DNA from: Bacteroidales bacterium
GTDB taxonomy: Bacteria; Bacteroidota; Bacteroidia; Bacteroidales; UBA12077
Direction of reading: 5' to 3'
Length of the DNA: 64,000 nt
Assembly: GCA_016342685.1 (NCBI GenBank)
Contig: JAEINU010000004.1
Span: 1 to 64,000, forward strand
Each line of letters starts with the position of its first letter. Position 1 is the stretch's first letter. The notes beneath the pieces are model-generated. The model was not told the DNA's origin. It did no database searches and saw only the letters and a list, made by a program, of their open reading frames with translations. Of this stretch, positions 18,906-26,617 are shown one piece after another. Made by a program: the position numbers and the translations under genes.

Positions 18906-19571
18906 ATGTTTAAATATTTCAAAATAATAATATTGGTTCTGATTTCCTCAAATCTATATGCTCAAACCTTTGGTGGAGGTGTTTTAGCGGGTTTATCAGC
19001 TTCGCAGCTTGATGGAGATCTTTCGGGAGGTTATCATAAAGCAGGTTTATGTGCTGGTGTTTACACCAATGCAAAACTTAATAATTACATTGATGCTCAA
19101 TTAGAGTTAAGATATGTTCAAAAAGGAAGTAATTCGAATAGTAAAGAGAATGAAATCACTTATAAATCTAAATTAAATTATATCGAACTACCTGTTTATT
19201 TAAAATATAACTTTTGGGATAAGTTTAGTGCAAATATTGGCGTTGCGGCAGCTTATCTGCAAAAAGCAACTGAAGATAAAGATGGGGTTGGAGATGAACC
19301 TGCCGATCCTGAATTTAATCCTTTCGAATTTTCTGGACTTGCAGGTGTTGAATATCAAATTATTGATCGGTTATTCTTTAATGTTCGGTTTAACTATTCC
19401 ATATTAGCGGTGAGAGATCATCCGGGCGATCAATCATATTTTTTAAACAAAGGACAATACAATAATGTATTAACGTTTACTTTACACTATCAAATTAGCA
19501 AATCTGATGCAAAAAAAAGGAAAAAAGCTTGTGATTGCCCTAAGTGGGGCAAGCGGTTCAGTTTACGCTAA
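18906..19571 (+). CDS. Outer-membrane beta-barrel (PorT-like) protein
   Basis: A 221-residue protein with a signal peptide ending NLYAQ and eight or so amphipathic beta strands. The family pattern FGGGVLAGLSASQLDGDLSGG at the start and YIELPVYLKYNFWDKFSANIG in the middle fits the OMP_b-brl_2 (PorT-like) group. The natural last strand is LTFTLHYQI; the last 22 residues are basic and cysteine-containing (KKRKKACDCPK) and are read from DNA that also encodes the start of ubiX in another frame. The tail is thus probably a by-product of the overlap rather than a barrel part. Confidence 0.82.
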   Translation: MFKYFKIIILVLISSNLYAQTFGGGVLAGLSASQLDGDLSGGYHKAGLCAGVYTNAKLNNYIDAQLELRYVQKGSNSNSKENEITYKSKLNYIELPVYLKYNFWDKFSANIGVAAAYLQKATEDKDGVGDEPADPEFNPFEFSGLAGVEYQIIDRLFFNVRFNYSILAVRDHPGDQSYFLNKGQYNNVLTFTLHYQISKSDAKKRKKACDCPKWGKRFSLR

Positions 19572-20076
19572 AGTACTATTCGATAAACTTGACTCAATTA
19601 AAGATCAAATAGAATCTATTGGTATAATTGCTTCGGAAAATGCCAAGGACATCTGGAATCATGAATTAAAAAACGAGGCTTTTAATAAATACTCTTTTAG
19701 GGAATATTCAAAAAATGATTTTTATGCTCCTTTTGCATCAGGCTCTGCCCGGTATGATACAATGATTATTTGCCCATGTTCTATGGGTGCTTTAGGCAGA
19801 ATTGCAAATGGCGTTTCTGATGATTTAATTACTCGGGCTGCGGATGTAATCTTAAAGGAAAGACGAAAATTAATTCTTGTTCCTCGGGAAACTCCATATA
19901 GTTTAATTCATATTAAAAATATGGAAACCATTACTCTAAATGGGGGAATTATTTGTCCGGCAACTCCTTCATTTTATAATAATCCAGAAACAATTGAAGA
20001 TATAGTATCTACCGTTATTGATCGTGTTTTAGATTTGGCAGGATTTGAAATTACAACTAATAGATGGAGTGACTAG
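19507..20076 (+). CDS. ubiX: Flavin prenyltransferase UbiX
   Basis: A 189-residue enzyme that joins dimethylallyl phosphate to FMN, giving the prenyl-FMN cofactor of UbiD-type decarboxylases. The N-terminal FMN-binding motif IALSGASGSVYA, the PCSMGALGRIANGVSDDLITRAADV segment and RRKLILVPRETPYSLIHIKNM are diagnostic. The start overlaps the upstream barrel gene by 65 nt; no later ATG keeps the GASGS motif, so the overlap appears real. No UbiD gene is in the window. The gene converges on comF with a 2-nt gap and no terminator. Confidence 0.95.
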   Translation: MQKKGKKLVIALSGASGSVYAKVLFDKLDSIKDQIESIGIIASENAKDIWNHELKNEAFNKYSFREYSKNDFYAPFASGSARYDTMIICPCSMGALGRIANGVSDDLITRAADVILKERRKLILVPRETPYSLIHIKNMETITLNGGIICPATPSFYNNPETIEDIVSTVIDRVLDLAGFEITTNRWSD

Positions 20077-20078
20077 AA

Positions 20079-20774
20079 CTAAGCTACAGCCATAGTTGCA
20101 ATGCTTACTTTTGTATTCTCAATTTGTAAGACTGCATTTGCACATGCTTCTAAGGTTGATCCTGTAGTTACAACATCATCAACCAATAAAACATGTTTCC
20201 CAATTAATGATTTTTTATTCGTAATCTGAAAAATACTATCAACATTCTCCCATCGTTCAAATCTGGATTTTCTTGTCTGTGTTTCTGTTGCAATCGCCCG
20301 AATTAAAGTTTCAGTGTCAAGAGGTTTATTCATTGCATCCGACAAACCCATTCCTAGCCATTCACTCTGATTAAAACCTCTTTTTTTAAATTTACTTTTA
20401 TGCAAAGGTACAGGTATAATTACATCAATTTCGTTAAAATTACTGTTTCGAATTTGCGAACCGAAATACCTTCCCACAACCAATCCTATTTCCTTATATC
20501 CATGATATTTAAACTTATGCATTAGCGATTGGTATACACTTCCTTTATTAAAAAAGAAGAATCCCGTAGCAAAACAAACATTTGTTCTTCCCCAAAATAG
20601 TTGGGAAACAGGGTTGTTAATTTCTTTATGAAAATTTGTTTTGGGTAGATTATACAAACACTTTGTACAAATTAGTGTTTCCTGATTTACCAAATGAGAA
20701 TTGCATACTACGCATAAATCGGGAAAGATTAGATTGAAGAAATCTTTTAAATAATGTTTTAGAGTTTCGATCAT
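20079..20774 (-). CDS. comF: ComF-family phosphoribosyltransferase-like protein
   Basis: A 231-residue protein with an N-terminal four-cysteine zinc motif (CVVCNSHL...CTKC) and a type I phosphoribosyltransferase domain whose PRPP loop is VLLVDDVVTTGSTLEAC. The family motifs VIPVPLHKSKFKKRGFNQSEWLG are present. ComF is needed for DNA uptake in competent bacteria; in many Bacteroidota its role is untested. It lies 30 nt downstream of an HD hydrolase and probably shares its transcript. Confidence 0.93.
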   Translation of the reverse strand: MIETLKHYLKDFFNLIFPDLCVVCNSHLVNQETLICTKCLYNLPKTNFHKEINNPVSQLFWGRTNVCFATGFFFFNKGSVYQSLMHKFKYHGYKEIGLVVGRYFGSQIRNSNFNEIDVIIPVPLHKSKFKKRGFNQSEWLGMGLSDAMNKPLDTETLIRAIATETQTRKSRFERWENVDSIFQITNKKSLIGKHVLLVDDVVTTGSTLEACANAVLQIENTKVSIATMAVA

Positions 20775-20804
20775 TTTGTCATTCTTTACTCCAATTTACT
20801 ACAT

Positions 20805-21455
20805 CTATTTTACACTCTCCCATTCGTCGTAAAATTGTTGTAAAAAAGATTCCATATATAAATGACGCTCATTGGCGATTTTTTTTGCCGCTTCAGTATT
20901 TATTCTATCTTTCAGTAAAAGTAATTTCTCGTAAAAATGATTGATGGTGGTTCCGTTAGATTTTTTATATTGCTCAAAATTTTCGTGCATTACTATTTCC
21001 GCTTTTGGGTTATGCATTTCATTACCAAATTTACCCCCAAATGCAAAAGTTCGCGCAATTCCAATTGCCCCAATTGCATCCAAACGATCGGCATCTTGTA
21101 CTATTTTCCCTTCAATTGTTTCCATCTTATCTTTAACACCCGACCCTTTATAGGAAACATTTGCTATAATGTATAGAACTTTATTAATTAACTCATTTTC
21201 TAAACCTTGTGATTTAAGCCAAGTTTCGATTAGCTTTAAACCTTCTTTTTCGTCTTCATGAAACTTCCAATCGGCAACATCATGCAAAAGAGCAGCTAAC
21301 TCAATCACAAAAAGATCTCCACCTTCAGTTTCATATATTCTTTTAGATAAATTCCAAACTCTATAAATATGCCACCAATCGTGTCCAGAACTATCACCGG
21401 CTAGCTTTTCTTTTACAAACCCAATTGTTTCTTGTATTATTCGATCTCTATTCAT
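20805..21455 (-). CDS. HD-domain phosphohydrolase (YedJ-like)
   Basis: A 216-residue metal-dependent hydrolase of the HD superfamily. Metal ligands are visible in HDWWHIYRVWN (about residue 25) and the HD pair of LAALLHDVADWKF; a later DADRLDAIGAIGIARTF supplies the distal Asp. The substrate is unknown, probably a nucleotide or phosphate ester. The start codon lies only 6 nt after a terminator hairpin and no Shine-Dalgarno-like sequence is seen, so expression must depend on read-through or on a promoter further up. Cotranscribed with comF (30-nt gap). Confidence 0.88.
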   Translation of the reverse strand: MNRDRIIQETIGFVKEKLAGDSSGHDWWHIYRVWNLSKRIYETEGGDLFVIELAALLHDVADWKFHEDEKEGLKLIETWLKSQGLENELINKVLYIIANVSYKGSGVKDKMETIEGKIVQDADRLDAIGAIGIARTFAFGGKFGNEMHNPKAEIVMHENFEQYKKSNGTTINHFYEKLLLLKDRINTEAAKKIANERHLYMESFLQQFYDEWESVK

Positions 21456-21460
21456 ACCAT

Positions 21461-21483
21461 AAAAAAACCCGCAAAAGCGGGTT
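21461..21483 (-). terminator. Terminator abutting the HD-hydrolase start
   Basis: The stem AACCCGC / GCGGGTT (21467-21483) with a 4-nt loop is followed on the minus strand by a run of seven T. It ends the DUF2147 gene upstream. The HD gene begins 6 nt later, so the hairpin may act as an attenuator for the HD-comF pair. Confidence 0.8.
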
Positions 21484-21503
21484 GTAATTTATTTTGTTTC
21501 TAA

Positions 21504-21971
21504 TTATTCTCTTAACTTTTCTTCTCTAGTCCAATCAACTCTACTGCCAATTACTGAGATTCCAATAAATCCCTTAACATGCAAAGTAACATCATCTCCC
21601 TCATCAAACCACATAAAACATTTATACGTTTTCCCACTTTTTGGATCATAAATTGTTCCATGCTCCCACTCTTCATCATCGGCATTGTAACTAAAGCCTT
21701 TTAATAATTGTAATCCTAATATTTGCTTTTTACTTAGTTCTTCGTTTGGGTTTTTATCATCGAGTTTTATACTTCCATCTTCTCTTGTTGGTGTTTCAAG
21801 CCACTTAATATTTCCGTAATATTTCCCATCCTTTGCTTTAAATATTTTCACTTGAGAATCGCCATCTTGTGTTAACCAATACCCAAGAACTTTATCTGCA
21901 TCTTGAGAAAAAACATTCGGAGTTAAAAAGGTGATTGTAAATAAAGTAATGATTAAAAATTTAGCCTTCAT
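21504..21971 (-). CDS. DUF2147 exported protein
   Basis: A 155-residue protein with a signal peptide (ending NVFSQ). The mature part has the DUF2147 pattern: VLGYWLTQDGDSQVKIFK near the start, YYGNIKWLE, and a GxxYDPKSGKTYKCFM block followed by VKGFIGISVIGSRVDWTR at the end. The fold is a small beta-barrel of lipocalin-like type; the function is unknown, though ligand binding in the periplasm is plausible. It ends in its own terminator. Confidence 0.9.
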   Translation of the reverse strand: MKAKFLIITLFTITFLTPNVFSQDADKVLGYWLTQDGDSQVKIFKAKDGKYYGNIKWLETPTREDGSIKLDDKNPNEELSKKQILGLQLLKGFSYNADDEEWEHGTIYDPKSGKTYKCFMWFDEGDDVTLHVKGFIGISVIGSRVDWTREEKLRE

Positions 21972-22056
21972 GGTTTACAATTTTAGTTTTTAGTAGCACC
22001 AAGATAAGCAATTTTAAATTAATTTAACAAGTAGTTATTTCTTAAATCTTATTGTT

Positions 22057-22662
22057 CTATTTAACCATACCGTAAAATACAACTTGAAGAATTTCATCTA
22101 GATTCCCCTCCAAATCCTCTATGGCCATTTCTTCATTAATTAACAAAGAACTTTCTAATCCTTTCAAAAAGGTTACTAAAACTAAAGCAACAAATTTCGT
22201 ATTTCTTACTTTAAAAATACCTTGATTTACTCCTTCTTCAAGAATATTATTAAGCATTTGCTGCTCTTCTTTATCATATTTTTTTCGAATGCGCTCTGTA
22301 AAGGCTAAGTTTCCTAGATAATCATTTTTTAAAGCTTCAAAGAAATTTACCATTTCTTTTAAAAATTTCATTCGAATTAACACATAATTTCTGATTTTTT
22401 CTTTTGGATTATCGCTTGAACTTATCACTTTCTTTTCAAGTTCTAAGCTAAGTTCATGAGCCTCTTGTTGAACAACAGCCTCAAAAATATCTTCTTTACT
22501 TTTAAAGTAATAGTAAATAGAACTTTTCCCCATACCAGCAGCAAGAGCAATGTCTTCTATTGTCGCTTTTTTAAATCCAAATTTATTAAAAACCGACGAC
22601 GCTACTTTTACAATCTTTTGCTTTACCTGAATTTGTTTTTTAATTATGTGTTCTTTAATCAT
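22057..22662 (-). CDS. TetR-family transcriptional regulator
   Basis: A 201-residue regulator. The N-terminal helix-turn-helix (about 15-60) has the family sequence FGFKKATIEDIALAAGMGKSSIYYYFKSKEDIF. The C-terminal ligand-binding/dimer domain is diverged, so the effector is unknown. It has its own well-matched promoter (22689-22719). The neighbours do not point to an obvious target: DUF2147 lies downstream and rnr ends upstream. Confidence 0.93.
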   Translation of the reverse strand: MIKEHIIKKQIQVKQKIVKVASSVFNKFGFKKATIEDIALAAGMGKSSIYYYFKSKEDIFEAVVQQEAHELSLELEKKVISSSDNPKEKIRNYVLIRMKFLKEMVNFFEALKNDYLGNLAFTERIRKKYDKEEQQMLNNILEEGVNQGIFKVRNTKFVALVLVTFLKGLESSLLINEEMAIEDLEGNLDEILQVVFYGMVK

Positions 22663-22688
22663 TTTTCGAACTTTTAGTAAATATATTC

Positions 22689-22719
22689 CAAAAATACAAC
22701 ACTAATTTGGCTAAAGCAA
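22689..22719 (-). promoter_or_regulatory. Promoter of the TetR gene (Bacteroidota type)
   Basis: On the minus strand TTG (22719-22717) is followed by exactly 20 nt and then TATTTTTG (22696-22689), a full match to the Bacteroidota -33/-7 pattern TTG-N19-21-TAnnTTTG. It lies 27 nt upstream of the tetR start. Its -33 element overlaps the edge of the rnr terminator. Confidence 0.65.
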
Positions 22720-22754
22720 AAATCAGACTAATTATTTCTAATAGTCTGATTTTT
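22718..22754. terminator. Terminator of the rnr operon
   Basis: A 12-bp perfect stem (AAAAATCAGACT / AGTCTGATTTTT) closes a 13-nt loop. It is 75 nt past the rnr stop on the minus strand and is symmetrical, so it may work in both directions. Confidence 0.85.
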
Positions 22755-22828
22755 TATTCGCCTTTAATAGCGGTTATATTATTTAATAAAAAATAATGAA
22801 TATATATATATTCTAAAAATCCAGCTTT

Positions 22829-24991
22829 TTAAGCCAAGGTATAATCAAGTTGTTTTTTTTCTAAATCTGCCCTTACAATTTTAATTCTAACCGCATCTCC
22901 CAATTGATACGTTTTCTTATTTCGTCTTCCGATTATGGCGTAATTATCTTCGTCGAAAAAGTAATAATCGTCGTCTAGTTCTCTTATGTGTAACAAACCT
23001 TCACACTTACTTTCATTCAGCTCAACATAAAATCCCCATTCAGTAACACCCGAAATGATTCCATCGAAATCTTCACCAATATGGTCTTTCATGAACTCAA
23101 CTTGCTTATACTTTATAGAGGCTCTTTCTGCTTCTGCAGCCTTTTTCTCCATATTAGACGCATGCTTACAAAAGTCTTCATATTTATCTTGATTCTTACT
23201 CTTTTCATCGTTCAAATACGCTGTTAGCATTCTATGAACCATCATATCTGGATAACGTCGAATTGGCGATGTAAAGTGCGAATAATGTGAAAAAGACAAG
23301 CCGTAATGGCCAACATTTTTTGTAGAATAAACAGCCTTTGCCATTGATCGAACGGCCAATGTTTCAATTACGTTTTGTTCCTTTTTACCTTGAACAACAT
23401 CTAATAATTCATTTATCGAAGTTGTAATATTTTTCTGACTGGTTGTGTTTATTGAATATCCAAAACGCTGAATAAAATTTGAAAAACGTTGAAGTTTTTC
23501 AGGATCTGGTTTATCGTGAATTCTATAAACAAAAGTTTTAGCTTTTTGTCCTTTCTTCACTTTTCCAATAAATTCTGCCACTCGTTTATTAGCTAAAAGC
23601 ATAAATTCTTCGATTAACTGATTGGAATCTTTCTGCTCTTTGAAATAAACACCTAGTGGTTTTCCAGTTTCATCAATATTAAACTTAACCTCGACTCTTT
23701 CGAAAGAAATAGCCCCATTTTTAAATCTTCGAGCTCGTAATTTTTTTGCTAAATCATCAAGTAGTAATACTTCTTCTTTCAATTCGCCTTCCCCACCTTC
23801 AATAAGTGCTTGTGCTTCTTCGTAGGCAAATCGTTTATCAGAATTTATAACTGTTCTTCCGATCCATTGATCCAAAACATCCGCATTTTCGTCTAATTCG
23901 AAAACGATGCTATAACACAATTTTTCTTCGTTCGGACGCAAACTACACAACGTATTTGAAAGTTTCTCTGGAATCATTGGGACAACTCGATCGACCAAAT
24001 AAACCGATGTAGCTCGACTAAAAGCTTCTTCCTCAACAATTGTTTCAGGTCTTACATAATGCGTTACATCAGCAATATGAACACCAACTTCCCAATTTCC
24101 ATTTTCAAGTTTCTGAATTGAAAGGGCATCATCAAAATCCTTTGCATCTGCTGGGTCAATTGTAAACGTTGTTATATCACGAAAATCTCTTCGAGCTTTA
24201 TAATCTTCTTCGGTAATTTTCTCTGAAATTTTATTTGCAGCTTCTTCAACTTTTTTATCAAACTCATATGGCAAATCGAACTCTGCAAGTATAGCATGCA
24301 TCTCTGTTTCATTCTCGCCTGGTTTTCCAAGAACGCTTATTACTTCCCCAAAAGGATTTTTATATTTCTCAGGCCACTCCGTAATTTGAACCATTACTTT
24401 ATCGCCGTTCTTTGCTCCCTTAAGCTTAGTTAATGGAATAAAAACATCGTAAGGCATTTGCCTAGAATTAGCTATCATAAAAGCAAAATTCTTAGATATC
24501 TCAATTACACCAACAAAGTTTTTGTTTGATTTCTTTAAGATTTCTACGACTTCACCCTCCGGTTGTCGTCCACGGCGTTTTGCGTACAAATAGACCTTAA
24601 CAGTATCACCATTTAAGGCGTGTTTTAGGTTCGACTGATTTACAAAAACATCCTCATCTGATTCTTCTGAAATTATATACCCAGCACCTTTTGCTGTTAA
24701 CTGAACTTCACCTTCTATATATCCACCTTGCTGTGTAAATTTAAACTTGCCACGTGAAGGTTCTACTAAAATCCCATTATCTCTTAACTCATATAATATT
24801 GCCGTGATTAATCCTTTAGTAGAGTCATCTGAAATATTATACTGTTTTGCGATTTGTTTATAGTTATATAATTGTGTTGGATTATTTGAAAACAAACCCA
24901 TTATTTTACTAGTAAGTATGTGTTTGTTTAATCCAACTCCGCTTCTTCTTGATCCTATTTTTTTAGGTTTTTTATTTTTTCCTTTACTCAT
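22829..24991 (-). CDS. rnr: Ribonuclease R
   Basis: A 720-residue 3'-5' exoribonuclease of the RNase II/R family that degrades structured RNA. An N-terminal winged-helix-like region (about 25-85) and cold-shock domains (about 85-235) lead into the RNB catalytic domain (about 260-590). This carries the acidic cluster TIDPADAKDFDDALSI and the substrate-binding DRVVPMIPEKLSNTLCSL and HYSHFTSPIRRYPDMMVHR motifs. A C-terminal S1 domain follows (about 635-718). It is the last gene of a likely three-gene transcript with a 50-nt gap to the epimerase-like gene, and ends before a strong terminator. Confidence 0.97.
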   Translation of the reverse strand: MSKGKNKKPKKIGSRRSGVGLNKHILTSKIMGLFSNNPTQLYNYKQIAKQYNISDDSTKGLITAILYELRDNGILVEPSRGKFKFTQQGGYIEGEVQLTAKGAGYIISEESDEDVFVNQSNLKHALNGDTVKVYLYAKRRGRQPEGEVVEILKKSNKNFVGVIEISKNFAFMIANSRQMPYDVFIPLTKLKGAKNGDKVMVQITEWPEKYKNPFGEVISVLGKPGENETEMHAILAEFDLPYEFDKKVEEAANKISEKITEEDYKARRDFRDITTFTIDPADAKDFDDALSIQKLENGNWEVGVHIADVTHYVRPETIVEEEAFSRATSVYLVDRVVPMIPEKLSNTLCSLRPNEEKLCYSIVFELDENADVLDQWIGRTVINSDKRFAYEEAQALIEGGEGELKEEVLLLDDLAKKLRARRFKNGAISFERVEVKFNIDETGKPLGVYFKEQKDSNQLIEEFMLLANKRVAEFIGKVKKGQKAKTFVYRIHDKPDPEKLQRFSNFIQRFGYSINTTSQKNITTSINELLDVVQGKKEQNVIETLAVRSMAKAVYSTKNVGHYGLSFSHYSHFTSPIRRYPDMMVHRMLTAYLNDEKSKNQDKYEDFCKHASNMEKKAAEAERASIKYKQVEFMKDHIGEDFDGIISGVTEWGFYVELNESKCEGLLHIRELDDDYYFFDEDNYAIIGRRNKKTYQLGDAVRIKIVRADLEKKQLDYTLA

Positions 24992-25041
24992 AATTTTAAT
25001 TGTATTAATAACAAATCTAGCAAATCTGTATTACTTGTAGA

Positions 25042-26058
25042 TTAACTATTTGTTATTTCATTCTTATATTTTTCCGCTATTCTGCGGATACTTTTATTAA
25101 TCGGTATAAATTTTATTCCGATTTCGTTTAATATTTTATTGTTCGAATAACTCGACACCGACACGCTCGATCGAACAACATCTTTTGTTATTTCTCTTTT
25201 TTTGATTTTTAATTTACTTGCAACATTATCGGCAATTGCTGCAATTTTTAATAACGATTCTGTTGCTTCTTTTTGGGGTTTTTTAACTCCCATTTCATCA
25301 GCAATTAAATCAAAAAGTTCTTTGTATTTTAAATTCTCAGTATTTAATACAAAGCGTTCACCAACAATTTCACTTTCCATTAATTGAATCATAATATTGG
25401 CTACATCTCGCACATCAACAAAGCCTGTTCCTCCTGATGTAAAGTATTTCATTCCTTTTGCAGCTTTCGAGAATAATGAACCACTTCCCGAATTCCAAAA
25501 TCCCGGTCCTAATATTACTGATGGATTTACAATTACAGCATTTAAACCTTCCTGAACGCCTCGCCATACTTCCATCTCAGATTCATACTTACTAATCGAA
25601 TATGCTGAATGATTTTTAGATGTTGACCATTTTGAATTCTCGTCAATTAAATCTCCATTTAAAGACCCACCTAATGAAGCAATTGAACTTACGTGACAAA
25701 GTTTCTCGACACTCTTTTCTAAACACAGATTAACAATATTCTCAGTACCCTGAACATTAGAATTTATCAATTGTGCTTTATCATTACCATCAAAAGAAAC
25801 AATTGCCGCACAATGGTATACTTTTTTTATATCCGCGAAAGCTTGTTCTAAAGAATATAAATCCAACACATTACCTTCAACCCAATCAATTTTTTCAATC
25901 AACTTTTCAAAATCGTCTGAATAATAAGAAAAGATTTTTTTTACTTGGCTAATCTTATTCTTATCCCGAATTATTGCTCTTACAGACTTATCCTGTTTAA
26001 CCAGATCAAACAATAAATGTGATCCTACAAGGCCTGTTCCGCCAGTTACTAATATCAT
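25042..26058 (-). CDS. NAD(P)-dependent epimerase/dehydratase-family protein
   Basis: A 338-residue extended short-chain dehydrogenase/reductase. The nucleotide-binding motif GGTGLVG is at 6-12, catalytic Tyr153 and Lys157 are in YSISK, and the HVSSIASL segment supplies the Ser. It looks most like the dihydroflavonol-4-reductase-like group (IVNPSVILGPGFW, FVDVRDVANIM). The substrate is unknown. It lies one base after the PNPOx-like gene and 50 nt before rnr, so the three are probably cotranscribed. Confidence 0.9.
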   Translation of the reverse strand: MILVTGGTGLVGSHLLFDLVKQDKSVRAIIRDKNKISQVKKIFSYYSDDFEKLIEKIDWVEGNVLDLYSLEQAFADIKKVYHCAAIVSFDGNDKAQLINSNVQGTENIVNLCLEKSVEKLCHVSSIASLGGSLNGDLIDENSKWSTSKNHSAYSISKYESEMEVWRGVQEGLNAVIVNPSVILGPGFWNSGSGSLFSKAAKGMKYFTSGGTGFVDVRDVANIMIQLMESEIVGERFVLNTENLKYKELFDLIADEMGVKKPQKEATESLLKIAAIADNVASKLKIKKREITKDVVRSSVSVSSYSNNKILNEIGIKFIPINKSIRRIAEKYKNEITNS

Positions 26059-26059
26059 T

Positions 26060-26506
26060 TTATGAAATATTTTCTGATGCTTCTTTTCCCCAAATTAGCT
26101 TCTTTCCAAATCCAAGGCGATTATCTGTAAATTTAAGAAAACTTAAATCAACAACCCACAAATTTGTTTTCATTAACATGGCAACCGGAAATCTTTTTAA
26201 GTATCGTGCTTTTACACGTTTTAATAAGTCTTCTTTAGGCTCATACATTTTCCCCTGAAACTGAACTCCCTGGATTTTCCCAACAAGGTTTGTTTCTAAC
26301 ACAATTGATCCTGCTACATTTGTTTGAATTATAGCGTCCTGAGCGTGTTTTGTTTTGTGGTCTGTGGTAAAAACCAACATATTTTCATCTTCAAAATAAA
26401 CATAAAAACAATTGGCAGAGTAAGGTATATTATTTCGTGAAGTGGCGAGAGTAAGTACGTGGTGTTTATTTATAAATTCTATTATTCTTTTATCAATTTC
26501 ATTCAT
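26060..26506 (-). CDS. Pyridoxamine 5'-phosphate oxidase-like flavin protein
   Basis: A 148-residue protein with the split-barrel FMN-binding fold of the PNPOx-like family: HHVLTLATSRNNIPYSANCFYVYFEDENMLVF at the start, then TDHKTKHAQDAI and VAGSIVLETNLVGKIQGVQFQGKM. Members bind FMN, F420 or haem; the short length argues against a true PdxH. The substrate is unknown. It is the first gene of the probable transcript with the epimerase-like gene and rnr. Confidence 0.85.
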   Translation of the reverse strand: MNEIDKRIIEFINKHHVLTLATSRNNIPYSANCFYVYFEDENMLVFTTDHKTKHAQDAIIQTNVAGSIVLETNLVGKIQGVQFQGKMYEPKEDLLKRVKARYLKRFPVAMLMKTNLWVVDLSFLKFTDNRLGFGKKLIWGKEASENIS

Positions 26507-26561
26507 TCTGTTACTAACAATTATTCTTTCAAATAGTTTACAAAGCTACGTATAATTAATT

Positions 26562-26593
26562 AAAAAACCCGAAGCACGTATTTTGCGCTTCGG
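26562..26593 (-). terminator. Terminator of the FtsX-like permease gene
   Basis: The stem CCGAAGC / GCTTCGG (7 bp, 11-nt loop) is followed on the minus strand by G and then six T. It lies 25 nt after the permease stop codon. Confidence 0.82.
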
Positions 26594-26617
26594 AACCAGC
26601 TCTTTATAAACATTTAA

